Shown: piece after piece, positions 1 to 8,101 of the stretch
How positions within the stretch are numbered: position 1 is the stretch's first letter
Layout of the letters: every line of letters begins with the position of its first letter
Assembly (NCBI RefSeq): GCF_049801095.1
Contig: NZ_JBNAGH010000004.1
Coordinates: 62,001-126,000 of the forward strand
Direction: 5' to 3'
Length of the DNA stretch: 64,000 nt
DNA from: Dinoroseobacter sp049801095
GTDB lineage: Bacteria > Pseudomonadota > Alphaproteobacteria > Rhodobacterales > Rhodobacteraceae
Made by a program: the position numbers and the translations under genes
The notes under the pieces: generated by a model
Seen by the model: only the letters and a program-made list of their open reading frames with translations
Database searches by the model: none
Told to the model about the DNA's origin: nothing

Positions 1-962
1 AGGGCGGAATCGAGTGTGCTCAGGGCCGAGATCAGCAACGACAGCATCAGTGCCGCCCAGATCCAGCCCGGGAACATGGTCGCCCAGGTGCCCAGCAGCT
101 GTCCCTCATACTCGGCGCCCACGAGACTTGCCTGAATGCCGAACATCCCGAACCCGACAATGCAGAGAACCGAGATCCAGAAAGCATGGAGGAAGGACCA
201 TTTGGTGGTCTTTTCATCCGCAAGAAAGCCGCGATCCATCATCACCGGATCATGGGCGGGGTAGGAAAAGACCTGCAGCGCGGCCACGGCGAGCAGGATC
301 CAGCCCTGACGCGCGCCGGAGCTGCCCTCTGCGGTCATGACAGCGCTGAAGGAGAAGTCCGGGCTCAAGACGAGAGCCACAAAGGCGATGCCGAAGACGA
401 CAAGGAAGAGCAGCATCTGCACCACATCCGTGCGCAGGGCCGCCGACAGCCCGCCCCAGGCAGAATAGGCGAGCCCCAGCACCGCCACGGCGATCACGGC
501 CACGGTCCCGGCCCCTGCCTCAGGCAAAAGTGCATCAAAGATCAGCCCGACCACCAGCAGGTTGGCAAAAACCTCGGACAGGAGCCGCAGGGCAATCACC
601 ACGTTATAGGTGCCCTGCCCCGTGCGCCCGAAACGCTGGCCAAGCCAATCCTGGATCGATCGTCCGCCGCGCGCACGGATCCGCGCCACGATGAAGCCGC
701 CCGACAGGAAGGATCCGTAATAGGCCGCATAGGCAAGCGTGCCCGGCATGCCGTAAAAGTAACCCAGAATGGCAGCATTCATCAGCGAGCGCGCAAAGAT
801 CCAGGTCGTCACCTGGCTGAGCACGAGGGTCCAGAGCCCCGGTGCCGCGCCCGAGGCACTGGCCCCGCCGAAGAACCCTTCGACACTGGCGCGACGCGGG
901 GCGACCGCCACGCTGGCCGCGGCCACCAATACGAAGGCAAGTGCCACATAAATCGTCATCAT
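1..962 (-). CDS. Sodium:solute symporter (SSS family), 3'-truncated by window edge
   Basis: This is the reverse-strand reading frame from ATG-ATG at 962/959; it stays open to base 1, so the C-terminus lies outside the window (320 codons visible). The translation is strongly hydrophobic with many membrane segments. It carries SSS-like motifs: YSAWGGLSAALRTDVVQ around residues 165-180 and STLDSAL at the window edge, where the family has its conserved Ser/Thr sodium-site region. An AGGGA about 8-12 bases before the ATG pair supports this start. Substrate cannot be read from the sequence. A TTGACA hexamer at 1027-1032 (reverse strand) could be a -35 box, but no good -10 follows. Family call is firm, substrate unknown. 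Confidence 0.85.
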   Translation of the reverse strand, partial: MMTIYVALAFVLVAAASVAVAPRRASVEGFFGGASASGAAPGLWTLVLSQVTTWIFARSLMNAAILGYFYGMPGTLAYAAYYGSFLSGGFIVARIRARGGRSIQDWLGQRFGRTGQGTYNVVIALRLLSEVFANLLVVGLIFDALLPEAGAGTVAVIAVAVLGLAYSAWGGLSAALRTDVVQMLLFLVVFGIAFVALVLSPDFSFSAVMTAEGSSGARQGWILLAVAALQVFSYPAHDPVMMDRGFLADEKTTKWSFLHAFWISVLCIVGFGMFGIQASLVGAEYEGQLLGTWATMFPGWIWAALMLSLLISALSTLDSA

Positions 963-1079
963 TCCCGATGTTCCCTGTCTGTCAGTCCTTGTTTCAGGGC
1001 TAACAGCGCGCGCGTCTCGACAAAAGTGTCAAGCGCTTGCGGCCACGGGAATGTGAGCCGAACGTGACAGGGATGCCGC

Positions 1080-1859
1080 CTAGACGGTCGCGACGACGGC
1101 GCCGCCATCCAGCAGGATATTCTGCCCCACGATAAAACCCGCATGCTGAGAGCAAAGGAAGGCGCAGGTTGCCCCGAACTCCTCGGGCGTACCGTAGCGT
1201 TTGGCCGGGATCGAGGCCTCGCGCGTCTTTCGTGCCTCATCCATGGTCACGCCGGTCGCCTTGGTCACGGCGGTGTCCAGCGAAACCGCCCGATCCGTAT
1301 CATGGATCCCCGGGCAGAGATTGTTGATCGTCACCCCGTGCTCGGCCACTTGCCGCGAGGTGCCCGCCACATAGCCCGTCAGGCCCGTCCGCGCCGCATT
1401 GGACAGCCCAAGCTGTGGGATCGGCGACTTGATCGAGGAGGACGTGATATTGACCACCCGGCCCCATTTCCGCGCCATCATCCCCGGCAGGAGCGCCTTC
1501 ATCAGCGCGATCGGCGTCAGCATATTGGCATCGAGCGCCTGAATGAAATCCGCGCGGTCCCAATCGGACCAGAGGCCCGGCGGCGGCCCGCCCGCATTGG
1601 TCACAAGGATGTCCACATCCCCCGCCGCGGCCAGAACCTCCGCCCGGGCGCCCTCATCGGTGATGTCCCCGGCCACCGCTGTCACCGGAACGCCGTGAGT
1701 GTCGCGCAGATGCTGGGCCGTTGCCTCTAAGGCCTCGGTCCCGCGGGCATTGATCGTCAGGGCGACGCCGGCCTCGGCCAGTGCTTCGGCACAGCCGCGC
1801 CCAAGCCCCTTGGACGCCGCGCAGACCAGCGCCCGTTTGCCGTGAAGTCCCAGATCCAT
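1080..1859 (-). CDS. SDR-family oxidoreductase lacking the YxxxK catalytic pair
   Basis: A 259-residue Rossmann-fold short-chain dehydrogenase/reductase. The nucleotide-binding segment AASKGLGRG lies at about residues 14-22, NAGG at 88-91, the ITSSS strand at 138-142 and a C-terminal GQNILLDGGA. The start at 1859 follows a GGAGG six bases upstream; an upstream in-frame ATG has no comparable site. Where a normal SDR has Tyr-x3-Lys, this protein reads S153-N-A-A-R157, so the usual catalytic Tyr and Lys are absent. The fold assignment is secure; classical dehydrogenase activity is doubtful. It is divergent from the universal stress gene. Confidence 0.85.
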   Translation of the reverse strand: MDLGLHGKRALVCAASKGLGRGCAEALAEAGVALTINARGTEALEATAQHLRDTHGVPVTAVAGDITDEGARAEVLAAAGDVDILVTNAGGPPPGLWSDWDRADFIQALDANMLTPIALMKALLPGMMARKWGRVVNITSSSIKSPIPQLGLSNAARTGLTGYVAGTSRQVAEHGVTINNLCPGIHDTDRAVSLDTAVTKATGVTMDEARKTREASIPAKRYGTPEEFGATCAFLCSQHAGFIVGQNILLDGGAVVATV

Positions 1860-1927
1860 CTCGCACCCTCCCATGGTCTCTTGTCTCGCAGACCTAGCGG
1901 CCAAAAGCGGGCAAGCCAAGCGCGGTT

Positions 1928-1941
1928 TTGATCCGGGTCAA
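1928..1941. promoter_or_regulatory. FNR/FnrL-type box upstream of the universal stress gene
   Basis: TTGATCCGGGTCAA matches the FNR-family consensus TTGA-N6-TCAA exactly. Its centre (1934.5) lies 41.5 bases before a start point at about 1976, which also fits a -10-like TAGACT at 1964-1969. This is the spacing of a class II FNR-activated promoter reading into the gene at 2000. Universal stress genes are known FNR/CRP-family targets in several proteobacteria. The site also sits about 70 bases upstream of the divergent SDR gene. Confidence 0.7.
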
Positions 1942-1999
1942 CTTCACGCCTCGGAGACTCGGATAGACTGATCCCATCCAGAAGAGAGCGGAGGATGCG

Positions 2000-2851
2000 A
2001 TGGACTCGATCTGTGTGGCGACCGACCTGCATGGGGATGCGGACCGGGCTCTGGCACGGGCAGCGCAGCTGGCGCAGGCCCATGGCGCGAGGCTTTGCGT
2101 GGTGTCGGTTCTGCCGGATGCGGCACAGGATGCGGAGGTTGCGGCCCGCGAGGCGACGCTGAAGGCCATGATCGGTCAGCGACCGGAATACCCGGACCTG
2201 ACGGTGGAGATCGTGGTGGCCACGGGGGATCCCGTCACGGAGGTGCACCACGCGGCCACCCGGTGCGGTGCGGATCTCGTCGTGCTCGGCCCCCACCATC
2301 AGGGCGGGCTTCTGGACAGCATGCGCCTGACCACGCTCGAAAAGCTCGTGCGCGCGGCGCCAAGGCCGGTGCTTCTGGTGACATCGCCGGTGGAGGCGCC
2401 CTATGCCAGCATCCTGGCGCCCGTGGATTTCTCGGAGGCGTGTGCGGCCGCGGTCGCTGCGGCGCGCGCGCTTGTGCCCCGGGCGCAGGTGCGGCTTCTG
2501 CACGCAGTGGGCGTGCCCTATCAGACCGTGGTCGCCGCCCCCGGCGCTGTGGGGGAGATCACCCAGATGGTGGATCCCAAACCCTTTGTCGATGACGCTG
2601 CCGAGCAGGCGCGCAGCTGGCTCGCAGCCCATCCCGGGCTGACGGACCTCAGCCCGCCGGAGCCGGATACGGTCGCCTTGCCGCGGCTTGTGGAGCTCGC
2701 TCTGGCCACGGAGCCCGCGGATCTGGTCTGTCTCGGGGGCCATACCAAACACGGGATCCTCGACCGCATGCTCGGCAGCTTTACTGCGGACATGGTGCGC
2801 AAACCGCCCTGTGACCTGCTGATCGCACCCGCCGCGCCCGAGGCGGCCTAG
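2000..2851 (+). CDS. Universal stress protein, tandem UspA domains
   Basis: A 283-residue cytoplasmic protein made of two UspA-like halves. The first begins SICVATDLHGDADRALARA and runs to about residue 131. The second begins SILAPVDFSEACAAAVAA and runs to the C-terminus. Each half ends in a comparable Gly-rich segment (VVLGPHHQGGLLDSM; VCLGGHTKHGILDRM). Such proteins bind nucleotides and are induced in stationary phase or low oxygen. GGAGG five bases before the ATG fixes the start. An FNR-type box lies 60 bases upstream, so anaerobic induction is likely. Its stop codon overlaps that of the convergent lipase gene. Confidence 0.9.
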   Translation: MDSICVATDLHGDADRALARAAQLAQAHGARLCVVSVLPDAAQDAEVAAREATLKAMIGQRPEYPDLTVEIVVATGDPVTEVHHAATRCGADLVVLGPHHQGGLLDSMRLTTLEKLVRAAPRPVLLVTSPVEAPYASILAPVDFSEACAAAVAAARALVPRAQVRLLHAVGVPYQTVVAAPGAVGEITQMVDPKPFVDDAAEQARSWLAAHPGLTDLSPPEPDTVALPRLVELALATEPADLVCLGGHTKHGILDRMLGSFTADMVRKPPCDLLIAPAAPEAA

Positions 2852-3606
2852 ACCGCCGCGAGCCGGGCCAGATAGGCGGTCATCGCGTGGTTGCGCGGCG
2901 TGGTAAAGAGGTTCAGCGGAAACCGCCCCTCGGACGTCCAGCCCCCTGCCTTGGCGAGGTAGCTGGGCGTCTCGCAATGATCATAGCCAAAGAGGTCTTG
3001 GGGCAGGCGTGTGACCCCGTCCCCGATCCCGACGATCCGATGGACGGGGATCTTGCGCGTGGTGTCGAGATGCGCGCAAAGCGCCCGATTGCCAACCCGT
3101 GGCTGCCCGAAACTCAGGACGGTCGCCTGTCGCGCACGGGCGCGACGCAGCAGCTCCACTGCGCTGCAAAGGGCAAGCGCGCCGCCCTGACTGTGCCCGC
3201 AGAAGAGAACGGGCTTGCCCTGAATCCGACCGATCAGTTTGTCGATGGCCGCGCGAGCCTCATCAGAGAACCCGCGATGGACCCGCGCATTGGTGGCCAC
3301 GGGAATGTCCTGCAGCGCAGCCTTGAAGTTCAGCGCCCAACTGCGCAGCCAAGGCCCGGAGCTCCCGGGCCGGAGGGAGCCACGAAAGGCCACGATGAAT
3401 TCGTCGGGCCGCTCGATCCAGGTGTAGCGCACGAAATGCGCGCCCTGCCCGACCGTGTGGGCCTGCAGCGCATCGGGAAAGAGATCTCCCACCGCCACAG
3501 GACCGGAGAGTTGATAGACCCGCTCCGACAGGCGCGCCAGACGGAGGAGCTCCGCCTGATCCGGGCGCGCCTGGGATGTTCTTGATGCGGCCATGGGCAC
3601 GCTCAC
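2848..3606 (-). CDS. Lipase family protein (class 3 lipase-like)
   Basis: A 252-residue alpha/beta hydrolase. The nucleophile elbow GHSQGG at 137-142 gives Ser139. The strand FGQPRVGN at 167-174, an Asp in GIGDGVTRLP (D196) and a C-terminal His in RNHAM (H240) complete a plausible triad as in fungal-type class 3 lipases. No signal peptide is visible, so it is probably cytoplasmic. The start is a GTG overlapping the TGA of the upstream SnoaL-like gene, which suggests translational coupling; an ATG at 3594 is the alternative. Family call firm, substrate unknown. Confidence 0.85.
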   Translation of the reverse strand: MSVPMAASRTSQARPDQAELLRLARLSERVYQLSGPVAVGDLFPDALQAHTVGQGAHFVRYTWIERPDEFIVAFRGSLRPGSSGPWLRSWALNFKAALQDIPVATNARVHRGFSDEARAAIDKLIGRIQGKPVLFCGHSQGGALALCSAVELLRRARARQATVLSFGQPRVGNRALCAHLDTTRKIPVHRIVGIGDGVTRLPQDLFGYDHCETPSYLAKAGGWTSEGRFPLNLFTTPRNHAMTAYLARLAAV

Positions 3607-3974
3607 ATGGTGTAGTAGAACTCTTCGCGGGAGATCTTGCCATCGGTGACCGTATAGATCGCCACCTCTTCCATGGGGAACTCGTTGCCGCTCGCCTTCT
3701 CGCGGATCAGGGACTTATAGACCAGCGCGAAGCGGTCATCGCCATGGAGATGCGGCCCCTCGATCGTGCCGGAGATGAACTCCATCTCCGATTCCCACCA
3801 GGCATGCTTGGCGCGGATCCCGTCGAGCCCCACGGTCTCGGGGCTGTCCGAACCGGGCATGCAGGTCGCCTCCACCGAGACGCAGTCTTCGGCATAGTGA
3901 TTGTCCAGCAATGCGCCCGTTTCATTCGTTTCATTGGCCGTTTTGACAGCCATGGCAATCTCTTTCAGGTCCAT
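3603..3974 (-). CDS. SnoaL/NTF2-like domain protein
   Basis: A 123-residue protein of the size and pattern of SnoaL-like (NTF2 fold) proteins: an N-terminal helix, the NHYAEDCVSVE segment, a WWESEMEF strand, and a C-terminal VAIYTVTDGKISREEFYY typical of these cone-shaped small domains. The start at 3974 is preceded by GAGGGGG with six bases of spacing; an ATG at 3989 lacks a site. The lipase gene follows with overlapping stop and start. The fold is used by enzymes and by non-catalytic binding proteins, so function is open. Confidence 0.75.
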   Translation of the reverse strand: MDLKEIAMAVKTANETNETGALLDNHYAEDCVSVEATCMPGSDSPETVGLDGIRAKHAWWESEMEFISGTIEGPHLHGDDRFALVYKSLIREKASGNEFPMEEVAIYTVTDGKISREEFYYTM

Positions 3975-4103
3975 GTGAAACCCCCTCATGTTCTATTAAT
4001 GTTCTCAGCATGACCCGAGTCGCCATATCCGGTCAAGGCCAGCGTTAACCTTCTTCGTAGATCAGCAAAGCTCGGCTAGGATAGGCGCAGAGGAGGACCA
4101 GAC

Positions 4104-4295
4104 ATGACAGATGACCCGATCCCGCAGGCCGATGCGCCCGACCCCGCCACCACGAGCCCGATCGTGGAAGAGGTCGTCACCTCAAGCTGCACCTGGAATG
4201 GCGAGACCTATCCCGAATGGTACAAGACTTGCCGCAATGGCCGGGTCTACCAATGCCTCGACGGGCGCTGGCGGAACACCGGCAACTCCTGCTAG
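4104..4295 (+). CDS. Small four-cysteine protein, unknown function
   Basis: A 63-residue product preceded by an excellent ribosome site (GAGGAGG, with ACCAGAC before the ATG). The first 25 residues are acidic and Pro-rich. The rest is a compact segment with Cys29, Cys43, Cys51 and Cys63 (the last residue) plus four Trp: SSCTWNGETYPEWYKTC, VYQCLDGRW, then NSC. The pattern suggests a small disulfide- or metal-stabilised fold. No signal peptide is evident. It is divergent from the SnoaL-like gene and lies 42 bases upstream of prfC. I do not recognise the family. Confidence 0.65.
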   Translation: MTDDPIPQADAPDPATTSPIVEEVVTSSCTWNGETYPEWYKTCRNGRVYQCLDGRWRNTGNSC

Positions 4296-4337
4296 GGGCG
4301 GCTTCCCTTCGGACGGGGGCGCGGCTATATGCGTGCC

Positions 4338-5945
4338 ATGCTGGACCGCACCCATAACGCCCCCGACCTGCCGCCCGAAATCGGGCGTCGCCGCACCTTT
4401 GCGATCATCTCGCACCCGGATGCGGGCAAGACGACGCTGACCGAGAAGTTCCTCCTCTATGGGGGCGCGATCCAGATGGCGGGACAGGTCCGCGCCAAGG
4501 GCGAGGCGCGGCGCACGCGGTCGGACTTTCTGGCCATGGAAAAGGACCGGGGCATCTCCGTCTCGGCCTCGGCCATGTCCTTTGATTACAAGGATTTTCG
4601 GTTCAACCTGGTGGACACGCCGGGCCACTCGGATTTCTCCGAGGACACCTATCGCACCCTGACGGCGGTGGACGCGGCCGTGATGGTGATCGACGGGGCC
4701 AAGGGTGTGGAAAGCCAGACCCAGAAGCTCTTTGAGGTCTGCCGCCTGCGCGACCTGCCGATTCTGACCTTCTGTAACAAGATGGACCGGGAAAGCCGCG
4801 ACGTCTTCGACATCATCGACGAGATCCAGGAGAACCTTGCGATCGACGTCACCCCGGCAAGTTGGCCCATCGGGATGGGGCGCGACTTTCTCGGCTGCTA
4901 TGACCTGATCCATGACCGGTTGGAGCTGATGGACCGGGCCGACCGCAACAAGGTCGCCGAAAGCATCGAGATCAACGGGCTGGACGATCCGAAACTGGCC
5001 GAGAACGTGCCGCCTGAACTGCTCGAGAAGTTCCTGGAAGAGGTCGAGATGGCGCGCGAGCTGCTGCCGCCATTGGACCCACAGGCCCTGCGCGACGGGA
5101 CGCTGACCCCGATCTGGTTCGGCTCGGCGATTAACTCTTTCGGCGTCAAGGAACTGATGGACGGGATCGGCCAATACGGGCCCGAGCCGCAGATCCAGCC
5201 CGCCGAGCCCCGCCAGGTCAGCCCGGATGAGAAGAAGGTCACGGGCTTTGTTTTCAAGGTGCAGGCGAACATGGACCCCAAGCACCGGGACCGCGTGGCC
5301 TTTGTCCGCATGGTCTCAGGCCATTTCAAGCGGGGGATGAAGCTGACCCATGTGCGCTCGAAAAAGCCCATGGCGATCTCGAACCCGGTGCTGTTTCTCG
5401 CCTCGGACCGGGAGCTCGCCGAAGAGGCCTGGGCGGGCGATATCATCGGCATTCCGAACCATGGCCAGTTGCGGATCGGCGATGCTCTGACCGAGGGCGA
5501 GGCGATCCGGATCACCGGCATCCCCTCCTTCGCGCCGGAGCTGTTGCAGACCGCGCGGGCGGGCGATCCGCTCAAGGCCAAGCATCTGGAAAAGGCCCTG
5601 ATGCAGTTTGCCGAGGAAGGTGCTGCCAAGGTGTTCAAACCTGCCATCGGCTCGGGCTTCATCGTGGGCGTGGTCGGGCAGTTGCAGTTCGAAGTGCTCG
5701 CCAGCCGGATCGAGCTGGAATACGGGCTGCCCGTGCGGTTCGAACCCTCGCAATTCACCTCTGCCCGCTGGATCAGTGGCGCGAAGGAGGCCGTGGACAA
5801 GGTGCAGGCCGCCAACACCCAGCACATCGCCTTCGACCATGATGGCGACCCGGTGTTTCTGACGCGGTTGCAATGGGATATCGACCGGATCGAGCGGGAT
5901 TACCCGGACCTGACCCTGACCGCGACCAAGGAAATGATGGTGTGA
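4338..5945 (+). CDS. prfC: Peptide chain release factor 3
   Basis: A translational GTPase of 535 residues that recycles RF1/RF2 from terminated ribosomes. G1 is AIISHPDAGKTTLTEKF near residue 22, G3 DTPGHSDFSEDTYR, and G4 NKMDRE. Lengths and the full-length C-terminal domains match RF3 (E. coli about 530 residues). Neither in-frame ATG (4329 or 4338) has a clear Shine-Dalgarno. I prefer 4338 because MLD...PDLPPEI is the usual beginning in related bacteria. The ExoD-like gene follows after 22 bases. Confidence 0.95.
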   Translation: MLDRTHNAPDLPPEIGRRRTFAIISHPDAGKTTLTEKFLLYGGAIQMAGQVRAKGEARRTRSDFLAMEKDRGISVSASAMSFDYKDFRFNLVDTPGHSDFSEDTYRTLTAVDAAVMVIDGAKGVESQTQKLFEVCRLRDLPILTFCNKMDRESRDVFDIIDEIQENLAIDVTPASWPIGMGRDFLGCYDLIHDRLELMDRADRNKVAESIEINGLDDPKLAENVPPELLEKFLEEVEMARELLPPLDPQALRDGTLTPIWFGSAINSFGVKELMDGIGQYGPEPQIQPAEPRQVSPDEKKVTGFVFKVQANMDPKHRDRVAFVRMVSGHFKRGMKLTHVRSKKPMAISNPVLFLASDRELAEEAWAGDIIGIPNHGQLRIGDALTEGEAIRITGIPSFAPELLQTARAGDPLKAKHLEKALMQFAEEGAAKVFKPAIGSGFIVGVVGQLQFEVLASRIELEYGLPVRFEPSQFTSARWISGAKEAVDKVQAANTQHIAFDHDGDPVFLTRLQWDIDRIERDYPDLTLTATKEMMV

Positions 5946-5967
5946 GCCGCGCGGGCGGGCCGCCGGG

Positions 5968-6552
5968 ATGAGCGACCGCCCGGCGCAAGATACGCCGTTT
6001 CTGAGCCTGCTCGACGCGCTGGAACATGCGCTCGGGCAAGAGGCGCCCTCCGTCGGGGCCATCGTGGATGTGCTGGGTGTGCGCGGTCACGGACCGATCA
6101 TCGCGCTGCTCGCCACCTTGATGATCCTGCCGCTTGGGATGATCCCCTTCATGCCCGCCATTGCCGGGATCGCGCTGGCCCTGTCGGGCTTTGCGCTGGC
6201 CATCGGGGATGAGCGTGTCTCTCTGCCGGGCTGGTTGCGCAGGGTAAAACTACCGCCAGCCCCGCTGCTGAAGGCTTTGCCGACCCTGCGCCGCGCGGCG
6301 GATCGGCTGTCGCGCGTGATCCGGCCCCGGGGGCTCTGGATCCTCGAGATCTGGCTTGTGGAGTTTGCCATCGCGCTCTGTCTGGCGCTGGTGGGCGGGG
6401 TGATCATCGTCTTTGGCGCCATCCCGGGCCTGCCCTTTTTGCTCTGCCTGCCGGTGCTGCTACTGGGGCTCGGGATGACCGCCGGGGATGGCTGGGTAAC
6501 GGCCCTGGCCGTGGCCGCGATCCTGGGGACCGCGGCCAGCGTGATCTGGTAG
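5968..6552 (+). CDS. Exopolysaccharide synthesis ExoD-family membrane protein
   Basis: A 194-residue inner membrane protein with a short hydrophilic N-terminus (about 35 residues) and several hydrophobic segments, including LLATLMILPLGMIPFMPAIA and VGGVIIVFGAIPGLPFLLCL. The N-terminal amphipathic part followed by paired Gly/Pro-rich membrane hairpins is typical of the ExoD family, named for a Sinorhizobium protein needed for exopolysaccharide production and alkali tolerance; the biochemical role is unknown. It is probably co-transcribed with prfC. It ends two bases from the stop of the convergent phytase-like gene. Confidence 0.8.
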   Translation: MSDRPAQDTPFLSLLDALEHALGQEAPSVGAIVDVLGVRGHGPIIALLATLMILPLGMIPFMPAIAGIALALSGFALAIGDERVSLPGWLRRVKLPPAPLLKALPTLRRAADRLSRVIRPRGLWILEIWLVEFAIALCLALVGGVIIVFGAIPGLPFLLCLPVLLLGLGMTAGDGWVTALAVAAILGTAASVIW

Positions 6553-6554
6553 CG

Positions 6555-7880
6555 TCAGCGCGCCGAAAGCAGTTCCGGCACGTGGAGCCGGATGATCTCG
6601 TTGCTGTCGGCGACGCCGAGCTTGCGCCCCGCCGAAAAGGGCAGGTTGTTGTCGTTGGAGACGAGGATGTGTTCGTCGCCGTCGCGGATGACGCTCTCGA
6701 TGGTCACGAAGGGGAAGGCAAATCGGCCCTCGGGCACATTGCCATCGGTCTCGAGCCGCGCCAGCCCATCCGGATCTGCGATATCCATCAGGTCGATCTG
6801 CGCGATCCGCGCGACGAACCCGTCATCGCCAATCTCGGACGTATCGATCAGGGTGATCTTCTTCACCCCTGCCGGACGGGCAAAGCAGCTCTCGGTCTGA
6901 CCCTCGGCACAGGCGAGGCTCGGATGTCCCTGCCCGCCATCACGCTCGATGACCAGGGCACGGGTCTCGTCGATGAAGTTGAAATCCCCGATGGCCACGG
7001 CCCCATCGGTGAGCGCAAACTTGAAGCTCTGCCCGGTCCAGTCGCGCGCCTCGGGATCAAAGGCCAGCACGCGGAGGAAGTCGCCCTCGCTCTCGCCGGT
7101 CGCGGCCAGGAGCGGCTTCTCAAGCATCCCCCAGAGCGTGCCATCGGGTGCGAGCGCCAGCCCCTCGTAGCCCCCCGAACGCGGCAGGGTCCAATCCACA
7201 CCCGCCTCCGCCGGGATGCGCAGCGCGGGATGATCCGGGGAGCGAACCTCCTGCCCCTCCAGCATGGTCGGGAAGACGCCCGTGACCACCCCATCGAGGG
7301 TCAGCTCGATCAGATAGGGCCCAAACTCCTCGCCGATATAAACGCGGTCGCCGACCACCTGCATCCCTTCGAGGTCGAAATCCGCGCCGGTCAGATAACG
7401 CTCCTCGGTGGCCTCATGGACGATCCGGAACGGCACGAGACCCTCGGGATCGCGCAGCCAGACCCGCTCCAGCACGTCAATCTCACCCCTGTCGAAATCC
7501 GGCGCGATCCGCGTGAAGGACAAGAGGATGTCCGAACTGTTCGCCTTGGAACCATAGCCATTGTCGATCAGCGCATAGAGGCTGCCATCCTCGGCGCGGG
7601 TCTGGGCATAGCCCGAAAACCCCTGAACCGGCTGGCCAAAAAACGGGCGCGCAAGCCCGTTGCGCGGTGCCAGGCTCTGCGGCTCCCGGACGGGCGTGGC
7701 CCCGGCTGTGAAGCGGCCCGAGATCCATGTCTCGGCAGGCGCATCCGCGGGCGGCGCGGAAAAGGTGAAGGCCGGCAGAACCGCATGGCCTGCAAGCGTG
7801 GCGCCCACCTGATCCTGGGCAAGGGCGGGGGTGACCGCAAGCAAGGCGGCCATAGCGGCAGAAGTCGCAAAACGTGTCAT
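6555..7880 (-). CDS. Esterase-like activity of phytase family protein, secreted
   Basis: A 441-residue protein beginning with a Sec signal peptide (MTRFATSAAMAALLAVTPALA, cleaved before QDQ). The body fits the phytase-like esterase domain (PF13449 type): a beta-propeller-like repeat of acidic turn segments such as YALIDNGYGSKANSSD, FDLEGMQVVGDRVYIGEEFG and GGYEGLALAPDGTLWGMLEKP, and a C-terminal LVSNDNNLPFSAGR. The signal peptide decides the start at 7880, which has AGGGAG eight bases upstream. Probably periplasmic; natural substrate unknown. Confidence 0.85.
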   Translation of the reverse strand: MTRFATSAAMAALLAVTPALAQDQVGATLAGHAVLPAFTFSAPPADAPAETWISGRFTAGATPVREPQSLAPRNGLARPFFGQPVQGFSGYAQTRAEDGSLYALIDNGYGSKANSSDILLSFTRIAPDFDRGEIDVLERVWLRDPEGLVPFRIVHEATEERYLTGADFDLEGMQVVGDRVYIGEEFGPYLIELTLDGVVTGVFPTMLEGQEVRSPDHPALRIPAEAGVDWTLPRSGGYEGLALAPDGTLWGMLEKPLLAATGESEGDFLRVLAFDPEARDWTGQSFKFALTDGAVAIGDFNFIDETRALVIERDGGQGHPSLACAEGQTESCFARPAGVKKITLIDTSEIGDDGFVARIAQIDLMDIADPDGLARLETDGNVPEGRFAFPFVTIESVIRDGDEHILVSNDNNLPFSAGRKLGVADSNEIIRLHVPELLSAR

Positions 7881-8101
7881 TCTCGTGTCTCCCTGTGGCG
7901 AGATGCCGGCACCCTGCCCCGGCTCTGCGACACGGAGTTGTCGATCCGGTAACACTTGCACGACACCCTGCGGCAGCGCAGCATTTGACCCCCAGATGGA
8001 TTTGAGCTATGTCCCCGTCATCCTTGTGGATAACCGCCCGCGGACGCTCAGAGATCGCGTCCTCACCCCCTACGGTCCGATGCCGTAAATCATGGACGCA
8101 T

